This document shows positions 1 to 6,402 of a stretch of DNA of 10,421 nt, piece after piece. The stretch is from Alphaproteobacteria bacterium. Lineage in GTDB: Bacteria; Pseudomonadota; Alphaproteobacteria; Rickettsiales; UBA8987. The notes below the pieces were generated by a model, which saw only the letters and a program-made list of their open reading frames with translations, had not been told where the DNA came from and made no database searches. Numbering within the stretch: the stretch's first letter is position 1; every line of letters starts with the position of its first letter. The stretch is from positions 5,806 to 16,226 of the forward strand of contig JAHFPR010000020.1 of NCBI GenBank assembly GCA_023269645.1. Reading direction: 5' to 3'. The translations under genes were made by a program, and so were the position numbers.

Positions 1-1380
1 TGGGATGATAAGGCGGAGGGCAGGGAATTGTCACCCCGTCGAATGACGGGGTCTGGTGCTCCGGATGCCGTCATGCGACGGCATGACAACATACTCCCCC
101 CCGACCAATGGCCGTGGGATTCCATCAAAACGCTCCTGCTTGCACCGGGCATTCCGTTTACGCATCCGAAGCCGCATCCGGTGGTGGAGATGGCGAAGAA
201 GGCGGGCGCGGAGATTATCTGCGATGTGGAACTGCTCTATCGCCTGGCTCCTGAGGCAACGTATATCGGCATCACGGGGACGAACGGGAAATCCACCACC
301 ACGGCACTCATCGGGCATATTCTGAAAGAAGCCGGGAAAAATGTGCAGGTCGGCGGGAATATCGGCGTGGCGGCGGCGAGCCTGCTGAAACTTGGGGCGG
401 GCGGCATCTACGTGCTGGAGCTTTCCTCCTACCAGCTTGATCTGCTCAACACCATGCGTTTCCGGGTGGCCGCGCTGCTCAACATCACGCCCGACCATCT
501 CGACAGGCACGGCGGCATGGAGGGCTATATCACCGCCAAGCTGCATATTTTTGACCGGCAAAGCGCGGGTGATGCGGCTATTATCGTTGTGGATGATGAT
601 TATACGAAGCGGATTGCAGCAACACTCTGTCATCCTGAGCAGAGCGAAGGAACCCATGCGGCGGGAGATCCTTCGCCTTCGGCTCAGGATGACACGCCCA
701 AAGTCATCCGCATCTCTGCCGATGCTCCGCCCGCCGGGATTTCGGCTGCGGCGTTCAAGCGGCTTCCGGGGCGGCATAACGTGCAGAATATGACGGTGGC
801 CTACGCGGTGGCGCGGGAGATGGGCGTGGCGCATGAGGTGATTATCCGCGCCATCGGGAGCTTCCCCGGCCTCGATCACCGGCTGCAATGGATTGCGGAA
901 AAGGATGGGACAACCTTCATCAACGATAGCAAAGCCACCAACGCCGTGGCCACGGAACAGGCGTTGCGGGCGTTTTGTGGTTGTCATCCTGAGCGTAGCG
1001 AAGGATCTCATGCGGCGGGAGATCCTTCGCCTTCGGCTCAGGATGACAAACGAATCTACTGGCTCCTCGGCGGGCTGCCGAAAGAGGGCGGCATCGAAAG
1101 CCTGCGGGAATATTTCCCGTGCGTCCGCCATGCGTTCCTGTTCGGGCAGGCGGCTCCGGAATTTGCGAAAACGCTGGAGGGAGGCGCGCCTTATACCCAA
1201 TGCGGCACACTGGAAACCGCTTTTGCCAAGGCTGCTTCCCTGGCGGAAAAGGACGGTGGCGGCGTGGTGCTGCTTTCGCCCGCCTGCGCTTCGTTCGATC
1301 AGTTCCTCAGCTTTGAGCACCGGGGTGAAGTATTCCGCGATCTGGCGCGCGCATGGGAAGCGCAAAGGAAGGCGTTATGA
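1..1380 (+). CDS. murD: UDP-N-acetylmuramoyl-L-alanine--D-glutamate ligase (MurD), 5'-truncated by the window
   Basis: MurD is the cytoplasmic Mur ligase that uses ATP to add D-glutamate to UDP-MurNAc-L-alanine. The frame is open from base 1, and its first residues (WDDKAEGRE) fit the end of the MurD N-terminal domain, so the true start lies upstream; the TTG at 28 is only the first start-like codon in the window and sits in an inserted repeat. Diagnostic motifs are APGIPFTHPKPHP (about 157-195), the ATP-binding GTNGKSTTT (277-303), GGNIG and ELSSYQL (352-438), NITPDHLDRHG (481-513), DSKATN (925-942) and SPACASFDQF (1276-1305). Oddity: three palindromic repeats lie in frame (28-89, 629-693, 983-1047), adding about 21, 22 and 22 residues. 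They fall between conserved blocks, probably in surface loops, so the enzyme is likely intact; that is inference. Its stop overlaps the ftsW start as ATGA, which indicates translational coupling. Confidence 0.96.
   Translation, partial: WDDKAEGRELSPRRMTGSGAPDAVMRRHDNILPPDQWPWDSIKTLLLAPGIPFTHPKPHPVVEMAKKAGAEIICDVELLYRLAPEATYIGITGTNGKSTTTALIGHILKEAGKNVQVGGNIGVAAASLLKLGAGGIYVLELSSYQLDLLNTMRFRVAALLNITPDHLDRHGGMEGYITAKLHIFDRQSAGDAAIIVVDDDYTKRIAATLCHPEQSEGTHAAGDPSPSAQDDTPKVIRISADAPPAGISAAAFKRLPGRHNVQNMTVAYAVAREMGVAHEVIIRAIGSFPGLDHRLQWIAEKDGTTFINDSKATNAVATEQALRAFCGCHPERSEGSHAAGDPSPSAQDDKRIYWLLGGLPKEGGIESLREYFPCVRHAFLFGQAAPEFAKTLEGGAPYTQCGTLETAFAKAASLAEKDGGGVVLLSPACASFDQFLSFEHRGEVFRDLARAWEAQRKAL
28..89. 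repeat. 62-bp palindromic element within the murD frame
   Basis: Ends TTGTCA (28-33) and TGACAA (84-89) are inverted; the halves contain perfect hairpins CCCCGTC/GACGGGG around GAAT and TGCCGTC/GACGGCA around ATGC. The two 29-base halves are inverted copies of each other with 6 mismatches. It is read through by murD as about 21 codons without a stop, in a stretch (about residues 10-30 of the window frame) with no resemblance to MurD. Confidence 0.75.
629..693. repeat. 65-bp palindromic element, copy 1, in frame within murD
   Basis: Arms GTCATCCTGAGC (629-640) and GCTCAGGATGAC (682-693) pair perfectly; the inner arms (644-655 with 665-676) carry two mismatches. It is 61/65 identical to copy 2. 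With one preceding base it makes 22 codons, read as CHPE...PSPSAQDD, between the central-domain VDDDYTKRIAATL and KVIRISADAP. Confidence 0.88.
983..1047. repeat. 65-bp palindromic element, copy 2, in frame within murD
   Basis: Outer 12-bp arms (983-994 with 1036-1047) and inner 12-bp arms (998-1009 with 1019-1030) are both perfect, around the loop ATGCGGCGG. It sits between ATEQALRAF and IYWLLGGLPKEGG, which are normally close together in MurD. Same orientation and same reading frame as copy 1, adding 22 codons (982-1047). Confidence 0.9.
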
Positions 1381-2492
1381 GAATGGAGCGTACCAACACC
1401 AGTCCGGTCGCGCAGTGGTGGCGCACGATGGATCGCGTCACGCTGCTGACTGTGGCGATCATTGCGGCGATTGGCCTGGTGCTCGTAATGGCGGCAAGCC
1501 CGGCGGTTGCCAGCCACCTCGGCAGGCAACCGTTCCATTTCGTGAAGGCGCAGGTGGTGTTCCTGACGGCGGGCGCGGCAATTATCGTGTGTTTTTCCAC
1601 GATGCCGGTGGTGGTGATACGGCGCATTGCGGTGCTGGGGTTCGTGGCTTCTGTGATTCTGCTGGTGGCGGTGCTGGTGTTCGGCGCGGAGCGGAACGGG
1701 GCAAAACGCTGGCTTTCCATCGCGGGATTCGCGCTGCAACCCTCGGAATTCGCGCGGCCATTGTTCGCGGTGGTGACGGCCTGGGTGCTCGCGCGGAGAA
1801 ATATGGTGGAGGGCTATCCCGGTTTCCGCATCGCGCTGGCACTCTATGCGCTGATGGTGGCACTGCTGGTGCTGCAGCCGAATTTCAGCATGGTGATCGC
1901 GGTTTCCCTGGTGTGGGGCGCGCAGATGTTTCTGGCGGGGCTGCCGCTGGTGTGGGCGTTCGGTATTCTCGGCGTGGGGGTGGCGGGCAGCGTGGCCGCC
2001 TACATGATTTTCCCGCACGTGGCGCACCGCATCAACACCTTCCTTGATCCCGCTTCCGGTGATAATTATCAGGTGGCAAAAGCGCGGGAAGCGATTATCC
2101 ACGGCGGTTTCACAGGTGTGGGGCCGGGGCAGGGCGTGGTCAAGCAGCACGTGCCGGACGCGCATACGGATTTCATCTTCGCGGTGGCGGGCGAGGAACT
2201 CGGTACGCTCGTGTGCATGGGGATGGCGGCATTGTTCGCCTGCGTCGTGTTGCGGGGATTTTACCGTGTTTCGCGGGAGAGCAACCTGTTCATCGTTTAC
2301 GCGGCCTCCGGGCTGCTGATCCAGTTCGGGATGCAGGCACTGGTGAATATGGGCGTGGCACTTTCCCTGCTGCCGAACACAGGCATGACCCTCCCTTTCG
2401 TGAGCTATGGCGGTTCCTCCACCCTCGCCATTTCAATGGCGATGGGCATGATACTCGCGTTCACGCGGAAGCGGTATGGGGAAGCTGGCTGA
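1377..2492 (+). CDS. ftsW: SEDS peptidoglycan glycosyltransferase FtsW
   Basis: FtsW is the multi-spanning membrane polymerase that, with its class B penicillin-binding protein partner, makes septal peptidoglycan from lipid II. The product from 1377 is 371 residues, close to the usual 370-400, with a cytoplasmic N-terminus followed by about ten hydrophobic segments. SEDS motifs seen are GAKRW (108-112), QPSEFAR (121-127), the loop DNYQVAKAREAI...GGFTGVGPGQG, HTDFIF with Asp265 in the place of the proposed catalytic aspartate, EELG, and PNTGMTLPFVSYGGSS (333-348). The start at 1377 overlaps the murD stop; AAAGGAAGG at 1364-1372 serves as ribosome binding site for 1377 or for ATG 1383. Adjacency to murD supports FtsW over the paralogue RodA. 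The gene ends one base before the stop of a convergent gene, and no murG follows. Confidence 0.95.
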   Translation: MRMERTNTSPVAQWWRTMDRVTLLTVAIIAAIGLVLVMAASPAVASHLGRQPFHFVKAQVVFLTAGAAIIVCFSTMPVVVIRRIAVLGFVASVILLVAVLVFGAERNGAKRWLSIAGFALQPSEFARPLFAVVTAWVLARRNMVEGYPGFRIALALYALMVALLVLQPNFSMVIAVSLVWGAQMFLAGLPLVWAFGILGVGVAGSVAAYMIFPHVAHRINTFLDPASGDNYQVAKAREAIIHGGFTGVGPGQGVVKQHVPDAHTDFIFAVAGEELGTLVCMGMAALFACVVLRGFYRVSRESNLFIVYAASGLLIQFGMQALVNMGVALSLLPNTGMTLPFVSYGGSSTLAISMAMGMILAFTRKRYGEAG

Positions 2493-3482
2493 TTATCCGC
2501 CGCCGAGGTGGAACAACAGCACACAGGCCTTGCTGGTGACAGGAAAATTGTAGGTGATGGATTGGCTGGGAGTGATGTTGTCCATCATCCACGGTGCCAG
2601 ATCCCAACCAAAACCCGGCTGAATGCAGGTAGGATCATCATGCCAGTATTGTGTGGCGATGACCTTGCCGGAAGTAGGCAGGCCATCATCCAGTTTCCTG
2701 TCTATCTGCGCGGCGAGGTCGGGTGTCAGGGGTGCTCCGTCTCCGAACTGGCAGGGTACACAGGTTCCAACACCAAAGAATTCTCCACCGCCCCCCGGAA
2801 TGGAAAGCATGATCCACGCTCCGGTCTGCTTGTAGAAAGTTCTGGGATAAGGACCGTCCACCCAGTCGCCCGTGTCCTGAGCCGGATTAATGATGCTGTA
2901 ACCCGCCCCGGCAGCGATGTTTGAGGTCGGCACGGTAGGGCGCGGGTCAACGGACGGATCATAGCTATTGTTTACTGTCACGATTTCCTGGGCATATTCA
3001 CTGCGTATGGAAACTGTCCCGCTGCTCCAGCCTGCGCAACAGGGGTAACTCACATCGAACAATATCTGTGCCAGCTGCAGATGTATCCATACGCGCGCAG
3101 GCTCGGACATCTCCATATAATCCTCACTACTACCGGAGTGTCCGATAATGCCGTCGCCGTTGCCGTTGCAGCCAAAAGTGGTTATATCATTACTCCCGCA
3201 GATGGTATCCACGCCTTTGCCCCAATAGCCATATGCATCCTTGAAATCGCCGGGCAAAGCGTCATACTTGCTCTGGAAAGTATTGACGGAGGCACGGAAC
3301 CTGCTGATGTCCTTGATAACCGCCTGAACGCGCGCTGCCAGCACCATCTCCTTGCCGATGACAACGCCGGCTACGAGCAGGCCGAGAATCACCAGTACGA
3401 TGGAAAGCTCAATAAGCGTAAACCCTGCCGGATGGCGATGGCCTGCCGGATGGCGAGGGGCAGTGGGGACACGGGGGTGCAT
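2493..3482 (-). CDS. Type IV pilin-like (pseudopilin) protein with prepilin cleavage/methylation motif
   Basis: The N-terminus carries a class III prepilin signal: a 20-residue leader rich in His, Pro and Arg (MHPRVPTAPRHPAGHRHPAG), then the cleavage point G|F, then FTLIELSIVLVILGLLVAG with Glu at mature position 5. A prepilin peptidase of the inner membrane would cut and methylate it. The mature chain is about 309 residues, longer than a typical major pilin, with ALPGDF, a GCNGNGDG loop of metal-binding look, and several cysteines (YPCC, GTCVPC, PTC) that could form periplasmic disulfides. I chose the ATG at 3482-3480 because AGAGGT lies 7 bases upstream; ATG 3503 is the alternative, and longer starts would put junk before the leader. 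It ends directly against ftsW (2492). No secretin, ATPase or other pilus gene is nearby, so its machine (type II secretion or type IV pilus) cannot be told. Confidence 0.85.
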   Translation of the reverse strand: MHPRVPTAPRHPAGHRHPAGFTLIELSIVLVILGLLVAGVVIGKEMVLAARVQAVIKDISRFRASVNTFQSKYDALPGDFKDAYGYWGKGVDTICGSNDITTFGCNGNGDGIIGHSGSSEDYMEMSEPARVWIHLQLAQILFDVSYPCCAGWSSGTVSIRSEYAQEIVTVNNSYDPSVDPRPTVPTSNIAAGAGYSIINPAQDTGDWVDGPYPRTFYKQTGAWIMLSIPGGGGEFFGVGTCVPCQFGDGAPLTPDLAAQIDRKLDDGLPTSGKVIATQYWHDDPTCIQPGFGWDLAPWMMDNITPSQSITYNFPVTSKACVLLFHLGGG

Positions 3483-3587
3483 AAACGATACCTCTGCAAT
3501 CATTTTACCACGGCGCGCAGGATGGCACAACGAAGGATTAGCGCACTCCTTCTTCCAATGCGGCATCGTTTCTGCTACAAGATAGCT

Positions 3588-3794
3588 ATGGAAAACACGA
3601 TGGTGGAATTGCAGGAAGCATTGTTGCATCAGGGGGAGGATATTCTTCGCCTGAGCAACGAGATGTATACCCAGCAGAAAGAAATCGCGGAACTGCGGAA
3701 ACAGCTTGCCCGGCTGGAATCCCGGATTGCTTCCGCCGACGCAAACGCGGATTTTCGCACACAGGAACAGGAAACACCCCCGCCGCATTATTAG
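3588..3794 (+). CDS. slyX: SlyX family protein
   Basis: A 68-residue protein of the small SlyX family, cytoplasmic and of unknown molecular role. It is almost wholly a predicted coiled coil: leucines, glutamates and arginines are heptad-spaced from about residue 4 to 48 (VELQEALLHQ ... ELRKQLARLESRI). The chain ends in PPPHY, the hallmark C-terminus of the family, whose members are usually about 70 residues. The ATG at 3588 fits that length; the frame stays open upstream, but that part is low-quality sequence covering the pseudopilin gene on the other strand. There is no clear Shine-Dalgarno sequence before the start. It is divergent from the pseudopilin gene (105 bases between starts) and stands 63 bases before the AsmA-like gene, with which it may be co-transcribed. 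Confidence 0.82.
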   Translation: MENTMVELQEALLHQGEDILRLSNEMYTQQKEIAELRKQLARLESRIASADANADFRTQEQETPPPHY

Positions 3795-3857
3795 ACGCTG
3801 ATTGACCCCATACCCCTCGGCGTGGTACTCTTGTTAGTATAAGCAGGGAGCGCGGCA

Positions 3858-4712
3858 ATGAAAAAATGGCTGATACTGGGATTGGTGGCGGCGGTGATTA
3901 TCGTGGCTTCCATGATGATTGCGCAATCGGCGGGGAAAATCATCAAGGCGGGTGTGGAAACTTTCGCACCGAAAATCACGGGTGTGCCCATTACGCTGGG
4001 CGAAGTGCATCCCTCCGCGTTGCGCACCAGCAGCATCAACGGCCTTATTATCGGCACTCCGAAAGGCTACAGAGCACCGTATACTTTCCGCATCGGCAAG
4101 GTGGAAGCCAAAGTAGATACAATGTCGCTGATCTCCGATACGGTGGTGATCCACCACCTGACCCTCCGCGAGCCGGAAATCGTTTATGAAATGGAGATGC
4201 ACGGCTCCAACCTCACCGCGCTGGGGCAGAGCATCGCCTACGCCGCGTTGCCGAACAAGCCCATGCACCAGCATCCCGGCAATAAGCCGCAGCCTGTCCG
4301 GAAAATCGAGGATCAGGAGCCGAAACAGCGCGTGATTATCGAGCATCTGGATATTGAGGAGGCCGTCATCCGCCCGGCGGTGATGGGGGAGAATCTCCAG
4401 GCGTTGCACGTGCCGGACGTGCATCTTGATAATCTCGGAACCAAGGATAAAAGCCTGAGTTTTGCCGAAGCCAGCAGCCAGATACTGAGCGCGCTCGGAA
4501 AAAGCATCGCCACGGTGGATTTTCGTGGTTTCGTGAAACAAACCAATGCGGAAGTGCTCCAGCAGGGCAGTGATGCCGCCAATAAAGCCTTTGATAATGT
4601 CAAGGATGCGGTGAGCGGAGGGGTGGGCGAGAAGCTCGATAACGCGGAGCGTGCGGTGGATCATGGGGTGCAGGGTACGTTCCAGAAGTTGAAAAATCTT
4701 GGTGGGCATTGA
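3858..4712 (+). CDS. AsmA-like membrane-anchored periplasmic protein of unknown function
   Basis: 284 residues. Residues 4-24 form one hydrophobic segment after MKK, acting as an uncleaved anchor or signal. The part that follows (about 30-125: ETFAPKITGVPITLGEV, INGLIIGTPKGY, RIGKVEAKVDTMSLISDTVVIHHLTLREPEIVYE) reads like the N-terminal region of AsmA-like proteins, in which a short beta-rich groove follows the anchor; larger members are linked to lipid transport and outer-membrane biogenesis. A His/Pro-rich linker (about 134-150) follows, then a second beta region, and the C-terminus (about 232-280, DAANKAFDNVKDAV...NAERAV) looks like an amphipathic helix. The ATG at 3858 has AGGGAG at 3845-3850, 7 bases upstream. 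It is much shorter than full AsmA (about 600 residues). Exact function is not known; the AsmA kinship is recognition by eye. Confidence 0.72.
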   Translation: MKKWLILGLVAAVIIVASMMIAQSAGKIIKAGVETFAPKITGVPITLGEVHPSALRTSSINGLIIGTPKGYRAPYTFRIGKVEAKVDTMSLISDTVVIHHLTLREPEIVYEMEMHGSNLTALGQSIAYAALPNKPMHQHPGNKPQPVRKIEDQEPKQRVIIEHLDIEEAVIRPAVMGENLQALHVPDVHLDNLGTKDKSLSFAEASSQILSALGKSIATVDFRGFVKQTNAEVLQQGSDAANKAFDNVKDAVSGGVGEKLDNAERAVDHGVQGTFQKLKNLGGH

Positions 4713-4722
4713 TAAATATCAA
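4709..4722. promoter_or_regulatory. Small perfect dyad at the end of the AsmA-like gene
   Basis: TTGATAAATATCAA is a 6-bp perfect inverted repeat around AA and spans the TGA stop. A further half site TATCAA follows at 4727-4732. It could be a binding site for the promoter downstream or just AT-rich chance; no regulator can be named. Confidence 0.2.
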
Positions 4723-4749
4723 GCAATATCAATGTACTGATTTCTTCTG

Positions 4750-4778
4750 TTGCCTTCCCCCTCTTACCCCACTAAAAT
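4750..4778 (+). promoter_or_regulatory. Candidate sigma-70-type promoter for the glucosaminidase gene
   Basis: TTGCCT (4750-4755) and TAAAAT (4773-4778) are separated by 17 bases, giving 4/6 and 5/6 matches to the -35 and -10 consensus. Transcription would begin near 4785 and give a leader of about 30 bases before the ATG at 4815. The -10 hexamer overlaps the dyad at 4767-4785. It would also serve the overlapping RNase D gene. Prediction from sequence only. Confidence 0.4.
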
Positions 4779-4785
4779 AGTGGGG
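4767..4785. promoter_or_regulatory. Perfect 8-bp dyad over the candidate -10 box (possible operator)
   Basis: CCCCACTA, a 3-base AAA centre and TAGTGGGG form a perfect inverted repeat. No T-run follows on either strand, so an intrinsic terminator is unlikely. Because it encloses the candidate -10 box at 4773-4778, an operator for a repressor is one reading; a hairpin at the RNA 5' end is another. Confidence 0.4.
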
Positions 4786-4814
4786 AACGAGAGAAAACAA
4801 ACATCATAGTAGCT

Positions 4815-5660
4815 ATGGATAGAACCTATAGAAAGGCGGTCATTATCGCCCTGGTGGTGATGCTCACACTCCCGGCGGCGGTGGTGGGCTATAATCGGTG
4901 GGGCGACATCGTAGGCTTCGCCCACGGCAAGCACCTGCCGGATTTCCAGCGGTATAGCTCGGTGGATGAGCGCAAGCGCGCGTTCATTGATTACCTTTTT
5001 CCCCTTGTGGAAAAAGCGAATCAGGAGCTTCGGGCGGATCAGCGTCGGCTGTTCCGGCTTTACCAGATATACGCCGCCGGCTATCGGCTTACTCCCGCTG
5101 ATAAGGCGTGGCTGGTGGCACTGGCGGGGGATTATAACGTATCGGGCTTCACCGTGGTGGAGGAGTGCAGCAAGAGCAAGCTGCCGCTCGATGCGTGGTT
5201 CGATCTGTTCACGCGGGTGGATACCGTGCCGGTATCGCTGGCACTGGCGCAGGCCGCCAATGAATCCGCATGGGGAACGTCCCGCTTCGCGCGGGAGGGC
5301 TATAATCTGTTCGGTGAATGGTGTTTCGCCGAAGGGTGCGGCATCAAGCCCCGCGAGCGCGTACCCGGCCTGACCCATGAAGTAAAATCCTTTGATACGG
5401 TGTATGCTTCCGTCCAATCCTACGTGCATAACCTGAACACGCGCAACAGCTATCAGCAATTCCGCGACCTGCGCTCCGATATGCGCCGCCGGGGCGTGAT
5501 GTTGACCGGCGAAACGCTGGCGAACGGCCTGGTGCGCTATTCGGAGCGGGGAGCAGGCTATATCGAAATCATCCGTTCCGTTATCCAGAAAAATGGGTTA
5601 CAACGGTACGACAGCACACAATCCGTCAGGGAGCACATTACGCGTGATCTATCTTCATAA
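4815..5660 (+). CDS. Bax-like glucosaminidase (GH73-type peptidoglycan hydrolase)
   Basis: 281 residues, close to E. coli Bax (about 274). Residues 8-25 form a hydrophobic signal anchor after a short basic start, so the enzyme should face the periplasm. The glucosaminidase domain spans about 135-255: VPVSLALAQAANESAWGTSRFA, with Glu150 in the place of the catalytic glutamate, then GYNLFGEWCF, a Cys pair (FAEGCG), VKSFDTVYASVQSYVHNLNT and YSERGAGYIEIIRSVI. The family cleaves the beta-1,4 bond after N-acetylglucosamine in glycan strands. The start lacks a good Shine-Dalgarno sequence; the ATG at 4815 is chosen because it places the hydrophobic segment correctly. A promoter-like pair lies at 4750-4778. 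The last 17 bases overlap the RNase D gene. The Bax family role in the cell is not settled; cell wall remodelling is the likely job. Confidence 0.87.
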   Translation: MDRTYRKAVIIALVVMLTLPAAVVGYNRWGDIVGFAHGKHLPDFQRYSSVDERKRAFIDYLFPLVEKANQELRADQRRLFRLYQIYAAGYRLTPADKAWLVALAGDYNVSGFTVVEECSKSKLPLDAWFDLFTRVDTVPVSLALAQAANESAWGTSRFAREGYNLFGEWCFAEGCGIKPRERVPGLTHEVKSFDTVYASVQSYVHNLNTRNSYQQFRDLRSDMRRRGVMLTGETLANGLVRYSERGAGYIEIIRSVIQKNGLQRYDSTQSVREHITRDLSS

Positions 5661-6258
5661 AGGCGACCTTCCCGCCGACGTTACCTTCAAAGGCGATCTT
5701 GCCATAGATACCGAAACCAAGGGGCTGGAGATTTTCCTGCGCGACAGGCTCTGCCTCGTGCAGATTTCGGATGGGGGAGGGAACGCGCATCTGGTGCAGT
5801 TCCCCGGCGGCGAACAGCGCGCACCGCGCCTGAAGGCATTGCTGGAGGATAACACCCGCGTCAAGATTTTCCACTACGCGCGCTTCGATGTGGCGGCACT
5901 GAAACTTTACCTTGGTATCGAGGTGCGGAATATTTATTGCACCAAGCTCGCCTCGCGCCTCACCCGCACCTATACGGACAGGCACGGCCTGAAAGACCTC
6001 TGCAAGGATCTGATCGATGTGGATATTTCCAAGCAGCAGCAATGTTCCAACTGGAGCGCGGCGGAGCTGACGAAAGAACAGCAGGATTACGCCGCTTCCG
6101 ACGTGCTCTATCTCCACCGCCTGCGCGCGGAGCTGGATAAATTGCTGGCGGCGGATGGCAGGCGGGAACTCGCGCAATCCTGCTTCGATTTCATCCCCGC
6201 GCGCGTGGAACTGGATGGCCTCGGCTGGGGCGCGGTGGATATTTTCGCGCATAATTGA
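5644..6258 (+). CDS. Short ribonuclease D (DEDDy 3'-5' exonuclease)
   Basis: 204 residues: the exonuclease fold only, without the HRDC domains of full-length RNase D. The three exo motifs are intact: AIDTETKGL (Asp22, Glu24), KIFHYARFD (Asp82) and DYAASDVLYL (Tyr149, Asp153), which mark the DEDDy class acting with two metal ions on RNA 3' ends. This short form is common in alphaproteobacteria. I chose GTG at 5644 because the protein then starts M-I-Y-L-H-K-G-D-L-P, in line with relatives, and AGGGAG stands at 5628-5633, 10 bases upstream; an in-frame ATG at 5593 would add 17 unrelated residues. The start overlaps the end of the glucosaminidase gene by 17 bases, so translation is probably coupled. 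A large palindromic repeat follows the stop. Exact substrate unknown. Confidence 0.88.
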   Translation: MIYLHKGDLPADVTFKGDLAIDTETKGLEIFLRDRLCLVQISDGGGNAHLVQFPGGEQRAPRLKALLEDNTRVKIFHYARFDVAALKLYLGIEVRNIYCTKLASRLTRTYTDRHGLKDLCKDLIDVDISKQQQCSNWSAAELTKEQQDYAASDVLYLHRLRAELDKLLAADGRRELAQSCFDFIPARVELDGLGWGAVDIFAHN

Positions 6259-6266
6259 GAAGTATC

Positions 6267-6393
6267 GTCATTCCAGCGAAAGCTGGAATCCAGCGCGGCG
6301 TGTCTACGCCGCTGGATGCAATAAAGGGGTTAGCCAGAATTCTCATCGCCGCAGACGCGGCTTAGGCTGGATTCCAGCTTTCGCTGGAATGAC
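6267..6393. repeat. 127-bp palindromic repeat element with cloverleaf-like fold
   Basis: The ends are a perfect 28-bp inverted repeat (6267-6294 with 6366-6393), starting GTCATTCCAGC and ending GCTGGAATGAC. Inside are two smaller perfect hairpins: GCGGCG/CGCCGC (6295-6312) and GCCGC/GCGGC (6348-6361). It fills most of the space between RNase D and the opposing gene, so it could also end transcription from both sides. GTCATtcc...gaATGAC ends are common in dispersed bacterial repeats. No open frame, so any movement would need help in trans. Confidence 0.85.
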
Positions 6394-6402
6394 CAAAAAA
6401 TG

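Noticed and set aside
629..1047. The paired palindromes as a CRISPR array
   Set aside because: Only two copies, 289 bases apart, with coding sequence between them; no regular spacers and no cas genes.
31..1365. Long open frame on the minus strand opposite murD
   Set aside because: Murd on the plus strand is certain from its motifs. The antisense product is Arg/His-rich with no family, as expected in GC-rich DNA; repeated ILSRRRRISRRM-like segments in it are just translated palindromes.
1..1380. murD as a pseudogene because of its inserts
   Set aside because: No stop or frameshift is present, and all ligase motifs seen in the window are intact on both sides of each insert.
893..2047. Plus-strand open frame of 384 codons across the murD/ftsW junction
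   Set aside because: It overlaps both real genes in another frame and gives a low-complexity Arg/Gly-rich product.
1299..2165. Minus-strand open frame opposite ftsW
   Set aside because: His/Arg-rich shadow of a clear SEDS gene; no start signal or recognisable domain.
3081..3587. Upstream extension of slyX to a 237-residue protein
   Set aside because: The extra part is antisense to the pseudopilin gene and unlike any SlyX; the family length fits the start at 3588.
3834..4709. Minus-strand open frame of 291 codons opposite the AsmA-like gene
   Set aside because: The plus-strand product has an anchor, family resemblance and a good ribosome binding site; the minus-strand product has none of these.
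4767..4785. The CCCCACTA/TAGTGGGG hairpin as an intrinsic terminator of the AsmA-like gene
   Set aside because: No T-run follows on either strand; A-rich sequence follows instead.
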